A DNA stretch of 63,849 bases from Sporichthya brevicatena (GTDB taxonomy: Bacteria > Actinomycetota > Actinomycetes > Sporichthyales > Sporichthyaceae), in contig NZ_BAAAHE010000013.1 in assembly GCF_039525035.1 (NCBI RefSeq), forward strand, positions 1 to 63,849. The letters are read 5' to 3'. Positions within the stretch are counted from its first letter, which is position 1. Each line of letters opens with the position of its first letter. Of this stretch, positions 33,347 to 41,126 are shown piece after piece. The position numbers were made by a program, and so were the translations under genes. Below the pieces are notes generated by a model. It ran no database searches and was not told the origin of the DNA. It saw only the letters and a list, made by a program, of their open reading frames with translations.

Positions 33347-33442
33347 ATCGCCGCGGGAGGATGTCGCGGACTCCAGAGCGGGCTCTCAGCACGACGCGCG
33401 CCGGCGATCCGGCGAGAACCGCGCGAAATTCCCGCCGACCCT

Positions 33443-33469
33443 GCAACCTGGCAGGGCGCGCCGTCCGTA
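33443..33469 (+). promoter_or_regulatory. Predicted ECF promoter of the first sigma factor gene
   Basis: GCAACCTGG is followed by CCGTCCGTAT, with CAACC at 33444 and CGTA at 33466, a 22-base offset. The second sigma gene has the same boxes at exactly the same offset (57120 and 57142). AACC/CGTA is a usual ECF promoter pattern, so autoregulation is likely. Confidence 0.65.
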
Positions 33470-33494
33470 TGGAGGGCGTCGGAGGGGGAACGGA

Positions 33495-34019
33495 ATGCGC
33501 ATTCGGCGCGGAGTCACGCGGGACGACGAGTTCGTCGCTTTCGTCCGTGACGCTTCACCCAGGCTCTGTCGCGTCGCCTACCTGGTGTGCGGCAACTGGC
33601 ACCTGGCGGAGGACACCGTCCAGGCGTCCCTGGTCAAGCTGTACCTGAGCTGGGACCGCGTCGACCGGGACTCGGACCCCTGGTCGTACGCACGGCGAAC
33701 CGTCGTCAACGCCGCGATCGACGAGAGCCGTCGGCCGTGGCGCCGTGAGACCGCGACCGACGTCCTGCCCGACGTCGCGGTCCCGACGCCGTCCGCGCTG
33801 GACGACCAGGTCGTCGAGGCGCTGTCCGCACTCCCCCGCGCGCAGCGCGCGGTGGTGGTGCTCCGCTACATCGAGGACCTCGACGTCGACACCGTCGCGC
33901 ACGTCCTCGGCCTTCCCTCCGGCACCGTCAAGAGCCACGCCGCCCGCGGGCTCACCAGCCTCCGCGCCCGTCTGACCCCGATGGCGGTCGGCGCCTCCCA
34001 CACCGAGGAGATCCGGTGA
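33495..34019 (+). CDS. SigE-family ECF RNA polymerase sigma factor
   Basis: This 174-residue sigma-70 group IV factor has region 2 in DEFVAFVRDASPRLCRVAYL, NWHLAEDTVQASLVKLYLSW and WSYARRTVVNAAIDESRRP. Region 4 is in LSALPRAQRAVVVLRYIEDL and HVLGLPSGTVKSHAARGL. ATG 33495 is in a GGAGGGGGAACGGA context. It overlaps the downstream membrane-protein gene by four bases (GTGA), as expected for a sigma factor and its partner. A sister pair is at 57175-58467 with the same type of promoter. Confidence 0.95.
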   Translation: MRIRRGVTRDDEFVAFVRDASPRLCRVAYLVCGNWHLAEDTVQASLVKLYLSWDRVDRDSDPWSYARRTVVNAAIDESRRPWRRETATDVLPDVAVPTPSALDDQVVEALSALPRAQRAVVVLRYIEDLDVDTVAHVLGLPSGTVKSHAARGLTSLRARLTPMAVGASHTEEIR

Positions 34020-34873
34020 ACAACGACTACGACCTCATCGAGCGGCTCCGCACCGCCGGCACCGCGACCCCGCCGTCCCGTCACACCCCGGACGTGGTGC
34101 TCGCCGCCGGCCGCAAGGCCCACAGCCGCCGCAGCGCCCTCCGCGTCAGCGGGGCGGCGCTCTCCCTCGCCGCCGTCGTCGTGGCCGGGATGCAGCTGAC
34201 CCCCAGCAACTCCGGGCCCCAACTCGTGACCGCCGCGGGTGACGGCGCTTCCGCCCCTGCGGCCAAGCCCGCGCCCGCGGTCAAGCCGGCGCCGGTGTCG
34301 ACGTCCGAGTTCGCCCCGGACGCCGACGCGACCAACGCCGCGATCCTGCAGAAGGCGATGGGCAAGGACTTCGCGATCGCCGAGGACCAAGCGCACGGCC
34401 GCGTGCTGCCGGGGACGAAGTCCGCGGCCGGCCTGCCGGGCGGGTACGCCGGCGTCGTCTCGTTGAACACGAGCGTGAGCAACGAGGCCGGCCTGGCCGC
34501 CATGTGCAAACCGATGGTGGAGAAGGGCGCGACGATCGACGGCTGCATCACCCGCTCTCTCCCCGACGGCCGCGAGATCCAGGTCAGCTTCTCCCGCTGG
34601 GCACCGACCGCGGCGCACCCGCAGGACACCGCCGGCGAGTCCGTCCGGGTGTACTTCCTCCAGCCGAACGGTCTGCTGACCTGGGCCGACCTCACCGCCT
34701 CGACGCTTGCCGACGAGAACACCGCGGCTTCCCGCGCCGCCGTCAAGACGTGGCTGGACTCGATGGTCGACCGCCTCGGCGCGGCGGCCGCGAACCCCGG
34801 CGTCGAGGCCCAGGGCTTCGACGGGGACCACTGCACGGTCACCGGCGACGTCTGGGACTGCAGCACCACCTGA
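34016..34873 (+). CDS. Single-pass membrane partner (putative anti-sigma factor) of the first sigma factor
   Basis: This 285-residue protein has a cytoplasmic N-terminus of about 40 residues (DLIERLRTAGTATPPSRHTP), one helix (ALRVSGAALSLAAVVVAGMQ) and an Ala/Pro/Lys linker. A secreted domain contains four cysteines in two likely pairs (AAMCKPM/DGCITR and HCTV/WDCSTT). No zinc anti-sigma HxxxCxxC motif is visible. The GTG start overlaps the sigma factor stop. The layout suggests an envelope-sensing anti-sigma factor; the extracellular domain was not recognised. Confidence 0.75.
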   Translation: MNNDYDLIERLRTAGTATPPSRHTPDVVLAAGRKAHSRRSALRVSGAALSLAAVVVAGMQLTPSNSGPQLVTAAGDGASAPAAKPAPAVKPAPVSTSEFAPDADATNAAILQKAMGKDFAIAEDQAHGRVLPGTKSAAGLPGGYAGVVSLNTSVSNEAGLAAMCKPMVEKGATIDGCITRSLPDGREIQVSFSRWAPTAAHPQDTAGESVRVYFLQPNGLLTWADLTASTLADENTAASRAAVKTWLDSMVDRLGAAAANPGVEAQGFDGDHCTVTGDVWDCSTT

Positions 34874-34887
34874 CCGCCGAACCACCC

Positions 34888-34926
34888 GACGGCGCCCGAC
34901 TGACGCAGAGTCAGTCGGGCGCCGTC
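34888..34926. terminator. Perfect 16-bp hairpin terminator
   Basis: GACGGCGCCCGACTGA and TCAGTCGGGCGCCGTC pair perfectly around CGCAGAG. It follows the membrane-partner gene (ends 34873) and overlaps the 3' end of the convergent DUF2243 reading frame, so it can serve both strands. Confidence 0.8.
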
Positions 34927-35434
34927 GCGGCGTGGAGGTGGGCCGAGCCGCTGCGGTGGATCGCGGTCCCCGCGGCGACGAGCAGCGCCCCGAAAGCGAG
35001 AAAGCCGAGATCCCAGCTCGGCGGGCGCCGAGGTCGTCGCGGACATGATGGACGCCGAGGATCTGGTGATCGACCAGGCCCTCGACCAGGTTGAACAGTC
35101 CCCAGCCGGCGAGCAGCAACCCGATGTGAAATCGCCAGCTCGGCGCGAGCCGGCGCTGCTGCCAGCCCCGGAGCGTGAGGACCGAGGCGACCAGGACGCA
35201 GACCCAGGTCGCGAGGTGGAACATTCCGTCCGCGAGGGTGTTCGCCTCCAGGCCCGCGAGCGTCGTCGTCGGGTAGTCGTCGACGTGGCTGACCATGTGG
35301 TGCCACTGGAGCAACTGGTGCAGGACGATCCCGTCGATGAAGCCGCCCAGCCCGATGCCGAACAGGAGGCCGGGCGCGATCGGGGCGTCGTCGGGACTGC
35401 GCACGGCCCTGCCGCTACCCGACCGGTTCTCCAC
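34911..35434 (-). pseudogene. DUF2243 membrane protein, interrupted by a one-base frameshift
   Basis: The N-terminal part reads LLFGIGLGGFIDGIVLHQLL, HMVSHVDDYPTT and LFNLVEGLVDHQILGVHHV, characteristic of the four-helix DUF2243 family. After VRDDLGA the frame runs into unrelated sequence. One extra C in the short C-run (GGG on the plus strand at 35023-35025) would restore SWDLGFLAFGALLVAAGTAI, the expected last helix, and stop at 34911. It is either a recent mutation or a sequencing slip. The start is probably GTG 35434. Function of the family is unknown. Confidence 0.75.
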
Positions 35435-35490
35435 CAATCAGGTCGAGGACCGCCAGGAGCCCCCATCCTGGTCGATCCCGCTCCAGTGAG

Positions 35491-35557
35491 CGACAAGGTT
35501 GAAACGGGTGAGGCGACTTCCGGCCTGGAAGTCGCCTCAGTTCTTTCAACCCTGTCG
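35491..35557. terminator. Long hairpin terminator downstream of LLM gene
   Basis: The outer arms CGACAAGGTTGAAA and TTTCAACCCTGTCG (one mismatch) enclose a perfect inner stem GAGGCGACTTCC...GGAAGTCGCCTC. It lies 13 bases beyond the stop of the minus-strand LLM oxidoreductase gene. Confidence 0.75.
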
Positions 35558-35569
35558 CTGGCTGGGGAC

Positions 35570-36529
35570 TCAGCGGAATTGCGGGATCACCTTCTCGGCG
35601 AACAGCCGCATCGTCGTGGTGTCGGGGTAGTCGGAGCACCACGGGTAGAAGCCGGTGCACCCGAGGTCCCGGTAGGCGGCGATCTTCTCCGCGACCTGGT
35701 CGGGGGTGCCGACGAGGTTGCCCTCGCGCCAGGAGTCGAACTCCTCGCCCCAGGTGCTGCGGGAGCCGCCGTCGACGATCTCGGCCTCGGTCTCGCGGAC
35801 GTGGATCTCCGGGGACCAGGTCTTCTCGATCTCGTCGTAGTCGCGGCCGACGTCGCGACAGTGGTTCTTCAGGATCTCGGCCTTCGCGGCCCACTCGTGG
35901 GGCTTGCCGCCCCAGTTGGAGGCGTCGGCGAGGCGGGCGACGATCCGGAGCGTCACCTTCTCGCCGCCCCCGCCGACGAGGACCTGCGGCCGGGCCTGGA
36001 GCGGCTTGGGGTCGCACTCGGCGCGGTCGAGTTGGTAGTACGCGCCGTCGTAGGAGAACGACGGTTCCTTCCACATCCCGGTCACGATCTCGATGCACTC
36101 GCGCATGGCGCGGAGACGGTCGCGGTTGGAGGCGAACTCGTAGCCGTACCCGGCGAACTCGTTGCGGTACCAGCCCGCGCCGATGCCCCAGATCAGGCGG
36201 CCGCCGGACATCACGTCGATGTTCGACGTGATCTTCGCGAGCAGCGCCGGGTTCCGGTACGGGTTGCAGCCGACCATCTGGCCGAGCATGATCCGCGACG
36301 TCCGCTGCGAGATCGCGGCCATCGTCGTCCAGCACTCGAACATGGCTTCCTGCGCCGGCTTCGGCACGTTGTGGAAGTGGTCGTAGACCCAGAGGGAGTC
36401 GTAGCCGAGTTCCTCGGCGAGCTGAGCGATCTCGACCGACTTGGCCCACTTGGCGGCCGGGTCCTCGATGGATTTCAGTTCCATCTTCCAGCCCTGCGGG
36501 ATGAACACCCCGAACTTCATCGCAGTCAT
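35570..36529 (-). CDS. LLM-class F420-dependent oxidoreductase
   Basis: This 319-residue luciferase-like protein has KFGVFIPQGWKMELKSIEDP, EELGYDSLWVYDHFHNVP, MVGCNPYRNPALLAKITSNI and GGRLIWGIGAGWYRNEFAGY. These blocks are typical of F420-linked monooxygenase/dehydrogenase relatives. ATG 36529 is chosen from the GAAGGATGAGGG context; ATG 36520 is possible. It is a single gene, divergent from the acyl-CoA ligase 202 bases away and ended by a strong hairpin. Substrate unknown. Confidence 0.9.
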   Translation of the reverse strand: MTAMKFGVFIPQGWKMELKSIEDPAAKWAKSVEIAQLAEELGYDSLWVYDHFHNVPKPAQEAMFECWTTMAAISQRTSRIMLGQMVGCNPYRNPALLAKITSNIDVMSGGRLIWGIGAGWYRNEFAGYGYEFASNRDRLRAMRECIEIVTGMWKEPSFSYDGAYYQLDRAECDPKPLQARPQVLVGGGGEKVTLRIVARLADASNWGGKPHEWAAKAEILKNHCRDVGRDYDEIEKTWSPEIHVRETEAEIVDGGSRSTWGEEFDSWREGNLVGTPDQVAEKIAAYRDLGCTGFYPWCSDYPDTTTMRLFAEKVIPQFR

Positions 36530-36731
36530 GCCCTCATCCTTCCCCGTCGCCGGCGCCCCAGTCGGCACGGCCTGGCCGTGCGCCGAGGACCCTTTTTGTC
36601 AATCCCCACTTTTGTCGACGGCGCATCAGGGACGTCGGAACTCCACCGGGTGGGTGGCACGAGACGACGGCGACCGGACGGACTAACTTCGGTGGGGCAC
36701 ACCCCCGGTACGACGCCCGTGGAGGCACCGC

Positions 36732-38270
36732 ATGCGCGTTCCCCTGATCGTGTCCGACTTCCTCGACCGGGCGGTGACCGCCTTCGGGGACTCCACCGCG
36801 ATCGTCGACGAACCCGACCAGCCCGCCGCGCCGGTGGCGACCACGACCTACCGTCAGTTCGGCGAGCGGGTGCGGGCGTGGCAGGCGGGTCTGGACGCGC
36901 TCGACGTCGAGCCGGGGGCGCGTGTCGCGGTCGTCAGCCACAACTCGGCACGACTGCAGGAGCTGCTGCACGCGGTGCCCGGCACCGGGCGGATCTGCGT
37001 CCCCATCAACTTCCGGCTGCGGCCGCACGAGGTGCAGTTCATCGTCGACCACTCCGAGGCCGACGTCCTGTTCGTCGACCCCGAGCTGGACGCGGACCTG
37101 AAGGACGTGAAGGGCGCACGGCACCGCTTCGTCCTCGGTGAGGAGAGCGAATCGGTTCTGCGCTTCGGCGTCGAGCCGCGCCCGTGGGCGGCACCCGACG
37201 AGGACGCGACCGCCACGATCAACTACACCTCGGGCACGACGGCATCGCCGAAGGGCGTCCAGCTGACCCACCGCAACATCTGGATCAACGCGGTGACGTT
37301 CTCGATGCACGTCCGCCTGTACGAGCGCGACGTCCTCATGCACACGCTGCCGATGTTCCACTGCAACGGCTGGGGCATGCCCTACGCGACCGTGGGCCTC
37401 GGCGCGACCAACGTCGTCATCCGCAAGATCGACGGCGCCGAGATCCTGCGCCGGGTCGAGCGGCACGGCGTCACGATCATGTGCGGCGCCCCCGCGGTCT
37501 GGGCGGCGACGCTCGACGCGGCGCCCGAGTTCGACCCGGTCCCTGGCCGCGACCGGGTCCGGATCGTCGTGGCCGGCGCTCCCCCGCCGTCGCGCACGAT
37601 CCAGCGCATCGGCGACGAGCTCGGGTGGGAGTTCAACCAGATCTACGGCCTCACCGAGACCGCGCCGCTGCTGACCGTCAACGTCCCCGACCCCGCGGAC
37701 GACGACGCGCCCGGCGAGGAGAAGGCCCGCAAGATGTCCCGCGCAGGCAAGCCGGCCCTGGGCGTCAAGCTGCGGATCTCCGACGACGGCGAGGTGCTGG
37801 CGCGTTCGAACGTCGTCATGGCCGGGTACTGGCGCAACCCGGACGCGACGGCCGAGGCGATCGAGGACGGCTGGTTCCACACCGGCGACGGCGGCTCGAT
37901 GGACGAGGCCGGTTACCTCACCATCGGCGACCGCAAGAAGGACATCATCATCACCGGCGGCGAGAACGTGAACTCGATCGAGGTCGAGGACACCCTCTTC
38001 TCGCACCCGGCCGTCGCGGAGGTCGCGATCATCGGCGTCCCGTCGGAGAAGTGGGGCGAGACCATCAAGGCGCTCGTCGTCCTCGCGCCGGGCGCGGAGG
38101 TCACCGAGGCCGAGCTGATCGCGCACTGCAAGGAGCGCCTCGCCGGCTACAAGGCGCCGACGTCGGTGGAGTTCCGCAAGGAGATCCCGCGCACCGCGAC
38201 CGGCAAGATCCAGAAGTTCAAACTGCGCGAGCCGTACTGGAAGGAGCTGGGCGGACGCCAGGTGAACTGA
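36732..38270 (+). CDS. AMP-forming acyl-CoA synthetase (medium/long-chain type)
   Basis: This 512-residue adenylate-forming ligase has INYTSGTTASPKGVQLTHRN, TLPMFHCNGWGMPY and IYGLTETAPLLTV. GDGGSMDEAGYLTIGDRKKD, ITGGENVNSIEVED and RTATGKIQKF follow. The FHxNGW block is typical of fatty and aromatic acyl-CoA ligases. It is followed immediately (TGA then ATG) by a PaaX-type regulator gene, which suggests that the CoA ester made here is the effector of that regulator, possibly phenylacetyl-CoA-like. No phenylacetate epoxidase genes are present in the window, so the substrate stays open. Confidence 0.93.
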   Translation: MRVPLIVSDFLDRAVTAFGDSTAIVDEPDQPAAPVATTTYRQFGERVRAWQAGLDALDVEPGARVAVVSHNSARLQELLHAVPGTGRICVPINFRLRPHEVQFIVDHSEADVLFVDPELDADLKDVKGARHRFVLGEESESVLRFGVEPRPWAAPDEDATATINYTSGTTASPKGVQLTHRNIWINAVTFSMHVRLYERDVLMHTLPMFHCNGWGMPYATVGLGATNVVIRKIDGAEILRRVERHGVTIMCGAPAVWAATLDAAPEFDPVPGRDRVRIVVAGAPPPSRTIQRIGDELGWEFNQIYGLTETAPLLTVNVPDPADDDAPGEEKARKMSRAGKPALGVKLRISDDGEVLARSNVVMAGYWRNPDATAEAIEDGWFHTGDGGSMDEAGYLTIGDRKKDIIITGGENVNSIEVEDTLFSHPAVAEVAIIGVPSEKWGETIKALVVLAPGAEVTEAELIAHCKERLAGYKAPTSVEFRKEIPRTATGKIQKFKLREPYWKELGGRQVN

Positions 38271-39218
38271 ATGACGGAGGCTCAGGATCGCTGCGCGCTG
38301 CTGGTTCGACGGTTCCGCCGCGAACCCGATGCCAGCGCGCGCTCGCTCCTGGTCACGATCTTCGGTGACTCCGTCGCCCCGCGCGGGGGCGAGGTGTGGC
38401 TGGGGACGCTGTCGCGTCTGGTCGAGCCGCTCGGCATCAACGACCGGCTCGTCCGGACGTCGCTGCAGCGGCTCGTCACCGACGGCCTCGTGGTCAACCG
38501 GCGCGACGGGCGCCTGAGCTTCTACTCGATCGCGCCTGCGGCCCGGAACGAGTTCCGCGAGGCGGACCGCCGGATCTACTACCCCCGCACCGCGACGCCG
38601 TGGGACGGGCGGTGGACGGTCGCCGTCGAGTCGCCGGGGCTGCCGACGGGCGAGCGGACGGCGCTGCGCCAGCAGCTCGCCTGGCTCGGCTTCGGTTCGC
38701 TCAACCCGCCGGTGCACGTGTGCCCCCTCGACCGGACCGAGGAGCTGCAGCAGCTGCTCGCCGACCTCGGCCTGGCCGACCACGTCGCGGTCTTCCGCGG
38801 CGAGGTCGCCCCGGGCGGCCGCTCGACCAAGGACCTCGCGCGGGCGCTGACCGGCGGGCTGCGGGAGCTCGAGCCGGCGTGGAAGGCGTTCCTGCGGCGG
38901 TTCGGCCCGCTCGCGGAGTCGCTCGACGGTCGCACTCCCCCGGACATGGACCCCGAGGACGCGTTTCTGACGCGGACTCTGCTCGTGCACGCATACCGCC
39001 GCGTCGTGCTCCGCGAGCCCGAACTGCCCGCCGAGCTGTGGCCCACGGGCTGGGTCGGCGAGCAGGCCTACGCCGTCGCGGCCACCTGTTTTGCCGCCCT
39101 CGCCGAGCCCGCGGACGCGCACCTGGAGAGCGTCGTCGCCGCCGCCGGGCTGGAGGTCGCGCCGGTCGACCCGGCGTACACCGGACGCTTCGCCGCGGCC
39201 CGCGCCCTCTTGACATGA
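38271..39218 (+). CDS. PaaX-family transcriptional regulator
   Basis: This 315-residue repressor-like protein has the winged-helix N-terminus ARSLLVTIFGDSVAPRGGEV, WLGTLSRLVEPLGINDRLVR and TSLQRLVTDGLVVNRRDGRL. The PaaX central region contains WDGRWTVAVESPGLPTGERT, and a C-terminal helical domain follows. PaaX proteins repress catabolic genes and respond to aryl-CoA esters. The gene starts one base after the ligase stop, so the two form a unit. Its operator could not be identified by eye. Confidence 0.9.
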   Translation: MTEAQDRCALLVRRFRREPDASARSLLVTIFGDSVAPRGGEVWLGTLSRLVEPLGINDRLVRTSLQRLVTDGLVVNRRDGRLSFYSIAPAARNEFREADRRIYYPRTATPWDGRWTVAVESPGLPTGERTALRQQLAWLGFGSLNPPVHVCPLDRTEELQQLLADLGLADHVAVFRGEVAPGGRSTKDLARALTGGLRELEPAWKAFLRRFGPLAESLDGRTPPDMDPEDAFLTRTLLVHAYRRVVLREPELPAELWPTGWVGEQAYAVAATCFAALAEPADAHLESVVAAAGLEVAPVDPAYTGRFAAARALLT

Positions 39219-39298
39219 CCCGCTGACCGCGGATTCGATACGCAGATCGCACCAACTTCGCGGTTTGGTGTGTCATGTCTGCCCGGCCGGGAGGCGCC

Positions 39299-40546
39299 AT
39301 GGGTGAGCTCGGACGACGTCGACTCCTGCAGCTGATCGGCGGCGCAGGCCTGGGCACCGGCGCCGGACTGCTGACGCCGGGCGTGGCCGCGGCCGCACCC
39401 GCGCCGGACGCGGCCAGGGGCGCCGCGTCGCTGCGGACCCGACTGACGCAGCAGTACGGCATCACCTACCCGATCGTGAACGCCGGCATGGCGTTCTACG
39501 CGACGCCCGAACTCGCGGCCGCGGTCACCAACGCCGGCGGCCTCGGCTGCCTCGGGCCGATGCCCGAGACCCCGGAGGGCATGCGCAAGCAGATCCAGGA
39601 GACTCGCGCGCTGACCAAGGGCCCGTTCGGCGTCGACTTCGTGTACTTCCCGCTCGCGAACAGCACGCTGTACACCCCCGGCTACGAGGCCGACGACGAA
39701 CACATGGCGCGCAACGCGACGTGGTCGGTCAACGACCTGCACATCGACGTCGTCATCGAGGAGAAGGTCGACTTCGTCGTCTGGTACTGGACGAAGCCCG
39801 AGGCGCGGTGGGTCCGGAAGCTCAAGGACGCCAAGATCCCGCAGTGGGCGCAGGTCGGCAGCGTCGCGGGTGCTCTGGAGGCGGCCGAGTACGGCGCCGA
39901 GGTTCTCATCGCCCAGGGCAAGCAGGGCGGCGGGCACGTGCGCGGGTTCCAGGACGGCGACCCGCTGCACCGCTCCGAGCTCGTCCCGATGGTCCGCAAG
40001 GCGGTGCCGAAGAACGTCCTGGTCCTCGGCTCCGGCGGCATCGCGGACGGGCGCACGCTCGCGAACGCGCTGTCGGAGGGCGCGGACGGCGGCTGGGTCG
40101 GGACCCGTTTCGCCGTCAGCAAGGAGTCGTTCGCGCATCCCGAGTACATGCGCCGCGTCATCGCGGTGAAGGACGGCTGGAGCCAGACGACCCCGACCGC
40201 GATCTTCGGCCCCGAGTTCCCCCACGCGTACACGCGCTCGATCGTCAACCGCGTCCTGACGGAGTGGAAGGGCAAGGAGGATCAGATCCCGGTGCCCCCG
40301 CCGCCGGCCCCGTTCGTCGGCACGGCTCGCCTGATGCCGTGGACCGTCCCGGGCGGCATCCCCTACGCGATGCCGAAGTTCAGCGTCATCATCCCGACGC
40401 GCCTGTCCGAGGGCGACTTCGACGAGATGTGCCTGCTCGCCGGCTCGGAGTCGAGCGAGATCATCGACTCCGTCGAACCCGCCGGGAAGATCGTGCGCGA
40501 CATGGCCACCGAGGCCGCCGCGATCCTCGGCCGCAAGCGCCGCTGA
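39299..40546 (+). CDS. Nitronate monooxygenase-like flavoprotein with a Tat-type signal peptide
   Basis: This 415-residue protein starts with GRRRLLQLIGGAGLGTGAG and a hydrophobic run ending in VAAAAPAP, a twin-arginine-like signal. The body is an FMN TIM barrel of the 2-nitropropane dioxygenase type: YPIVNAGMAFYATPELAAAV, TNAGGLGCLG, IAQGKQGGGHVRGF, VLGSGGIADGRTL and VGTRFAVSKES. The usual family is cytosolic, so export would be unusual. ATG 39299 has GGGAGG five bases upstream; ATG 39275 is less likely. The catalytic histidine is probably in GGGHVRG. It ends before a large palindromic terminator. Confidence 0.85.
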   Translation: MGELGRRRLLQLIGGAGLGTGAGLLTPGVAAAAPAPDAARGAASLRTRLTQQYGITYPIVNAGMAFYATPELAAAVTNAGGLGCLGPMPETPEGMRKQIQETRALTKGPFGVDFVYFPLANSTLYTPGYEADDEHMARNATWSVNDLHIDVVIEEKVDFVVWYWTKPEARWVRKLKDAKIPQWAQVGSVAGALEAAEYGAEVLIAQGKQGGGHVRGFQDGDPLHRSELVPMVRKAVPKNVLVLGSGGIADGRTLANALSEGADGGWVGTRFAVSKESFAHPEYMRRVIAVKDGWSQTTPTAIFGPEFPHAYTRSIVNRVLTEWKGKEDQIPVPPPPAPFVGTARLMPWTVPGGIPYAMPKFSVIIPTRLSEGDFDEMCLLAGSESSEIIDSVEPAGKIVRDMATEAAAILGRKRR

Positions 40547-40550
40547 CCCC

Positions 40551-40612
40551 GTCGTGAAAAAAGGGTGTCACCCCTTACTGCGCAGTAAGGGGTGACACCC
40601 TTTTCTCACGAC
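40551..40612. repeat. Palindromic repeat, AAGGGGTGWCACCCCTT family, copy 3 (62-bp hairpin)
   Basis: Two units flank ACTGCGCAGT, and the symmetry extends outward through GTCGTGA and TCACGAC. The arms are 31 bases with a single mismatch. It fills the gap between convergent genes ending at 40546 (plus) and 40620 (minus), consistent with a bidirectional terminator. Confidence 0.88.
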
Positions 40613-40619
40613 CGAACGG

Positions 40620-41126
40620 TCAGGCGGGGCGGCGGGCGACCATGTTCATCGCCTTCATCGACATGACGACGACGGCGTCCTGATTCAGCAGCTCGCCGAA
40701 GCTGAAGATCAGGCCGCGGTCGGGCTTGGAGCGGGACGGGCGGGCCTCGGTCGTCGTCACCCGCAGGCGGAGCTCGTCGCCGGGGCGGACGGGCGCGGGC
40801 CAGCGAATCTCGTCGACTCCCGGGGACGCCAGGCTCGCGTTGTGCGTCAGGTAGTGGTCGGCGAACATCCGCATGCACAGGCCGGACGTGTGCCAGCCGC
40901 TCGCGATGATGCCGCCGAACGGGCCGCGCTTCGCGTAGTCCGGGTCGATGTGGATCGCCTGCGGGTCGAAGCGCATCGCGTACTCGACGATCTCGTCCTC
41001 GGTCAGCCCGAGGGAGCCGTAGGTGAAGGCGACTCCGACGGGATAGTCCTCGAAGAACCGGTCGTCGACGGGGGCCTCGAAGTCGGGACCGAGGGCGCGG
41101 GTGGTGGGGGCGGGGCGGGAGACCAT
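40620..41126 (-). CDS. MaoC-like (R)-specific enoyl-CoA hydratase/dehydratase
   Basis: This 168-residue single hotdog protein has DDRFFEDYPVGVAFTYGSLG, EIVEYAMRFDPQAIHIDPDY, FGGIIASGWHTSGLCMRM and RWPAPVRPGDELRLRVTTTE. The Asp and His in FDPQAIH are the usual catalytic pair of MaoC hydratases. ATG 41126 lies 124 bases inside the 3' end of the MFS gene in another frame. No later start codon precedes the conserved region. It probably acts on an enoyl-CoA; the pathway is not shown by neighbours. Confidence 0.88.
   Translation of the reverse strand: MVSRPAPTTRALGPDFEAPVDDRFFEDYPVGVAFTYGSLGLTEDEIVEYAMRFDPQAIHIDPDYAKRGPFGGIIASGWHTSGLCMRMFADHYLTHNASLASPGVDEIRWPAPVRPGDELRLRVTTTEARPSRSKPDRGLIFSFGELLNQDAVVVMSMKAMNMVARRPA

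Noticed and set aside
36534-39122. An 862-codon minus-strand open frame opposite the ligase and PaaX genes
   Set aside because: It is purely antisense to two well-supported genes, has no recognisable domain or ribosome binding site and shows shadow-like composition.
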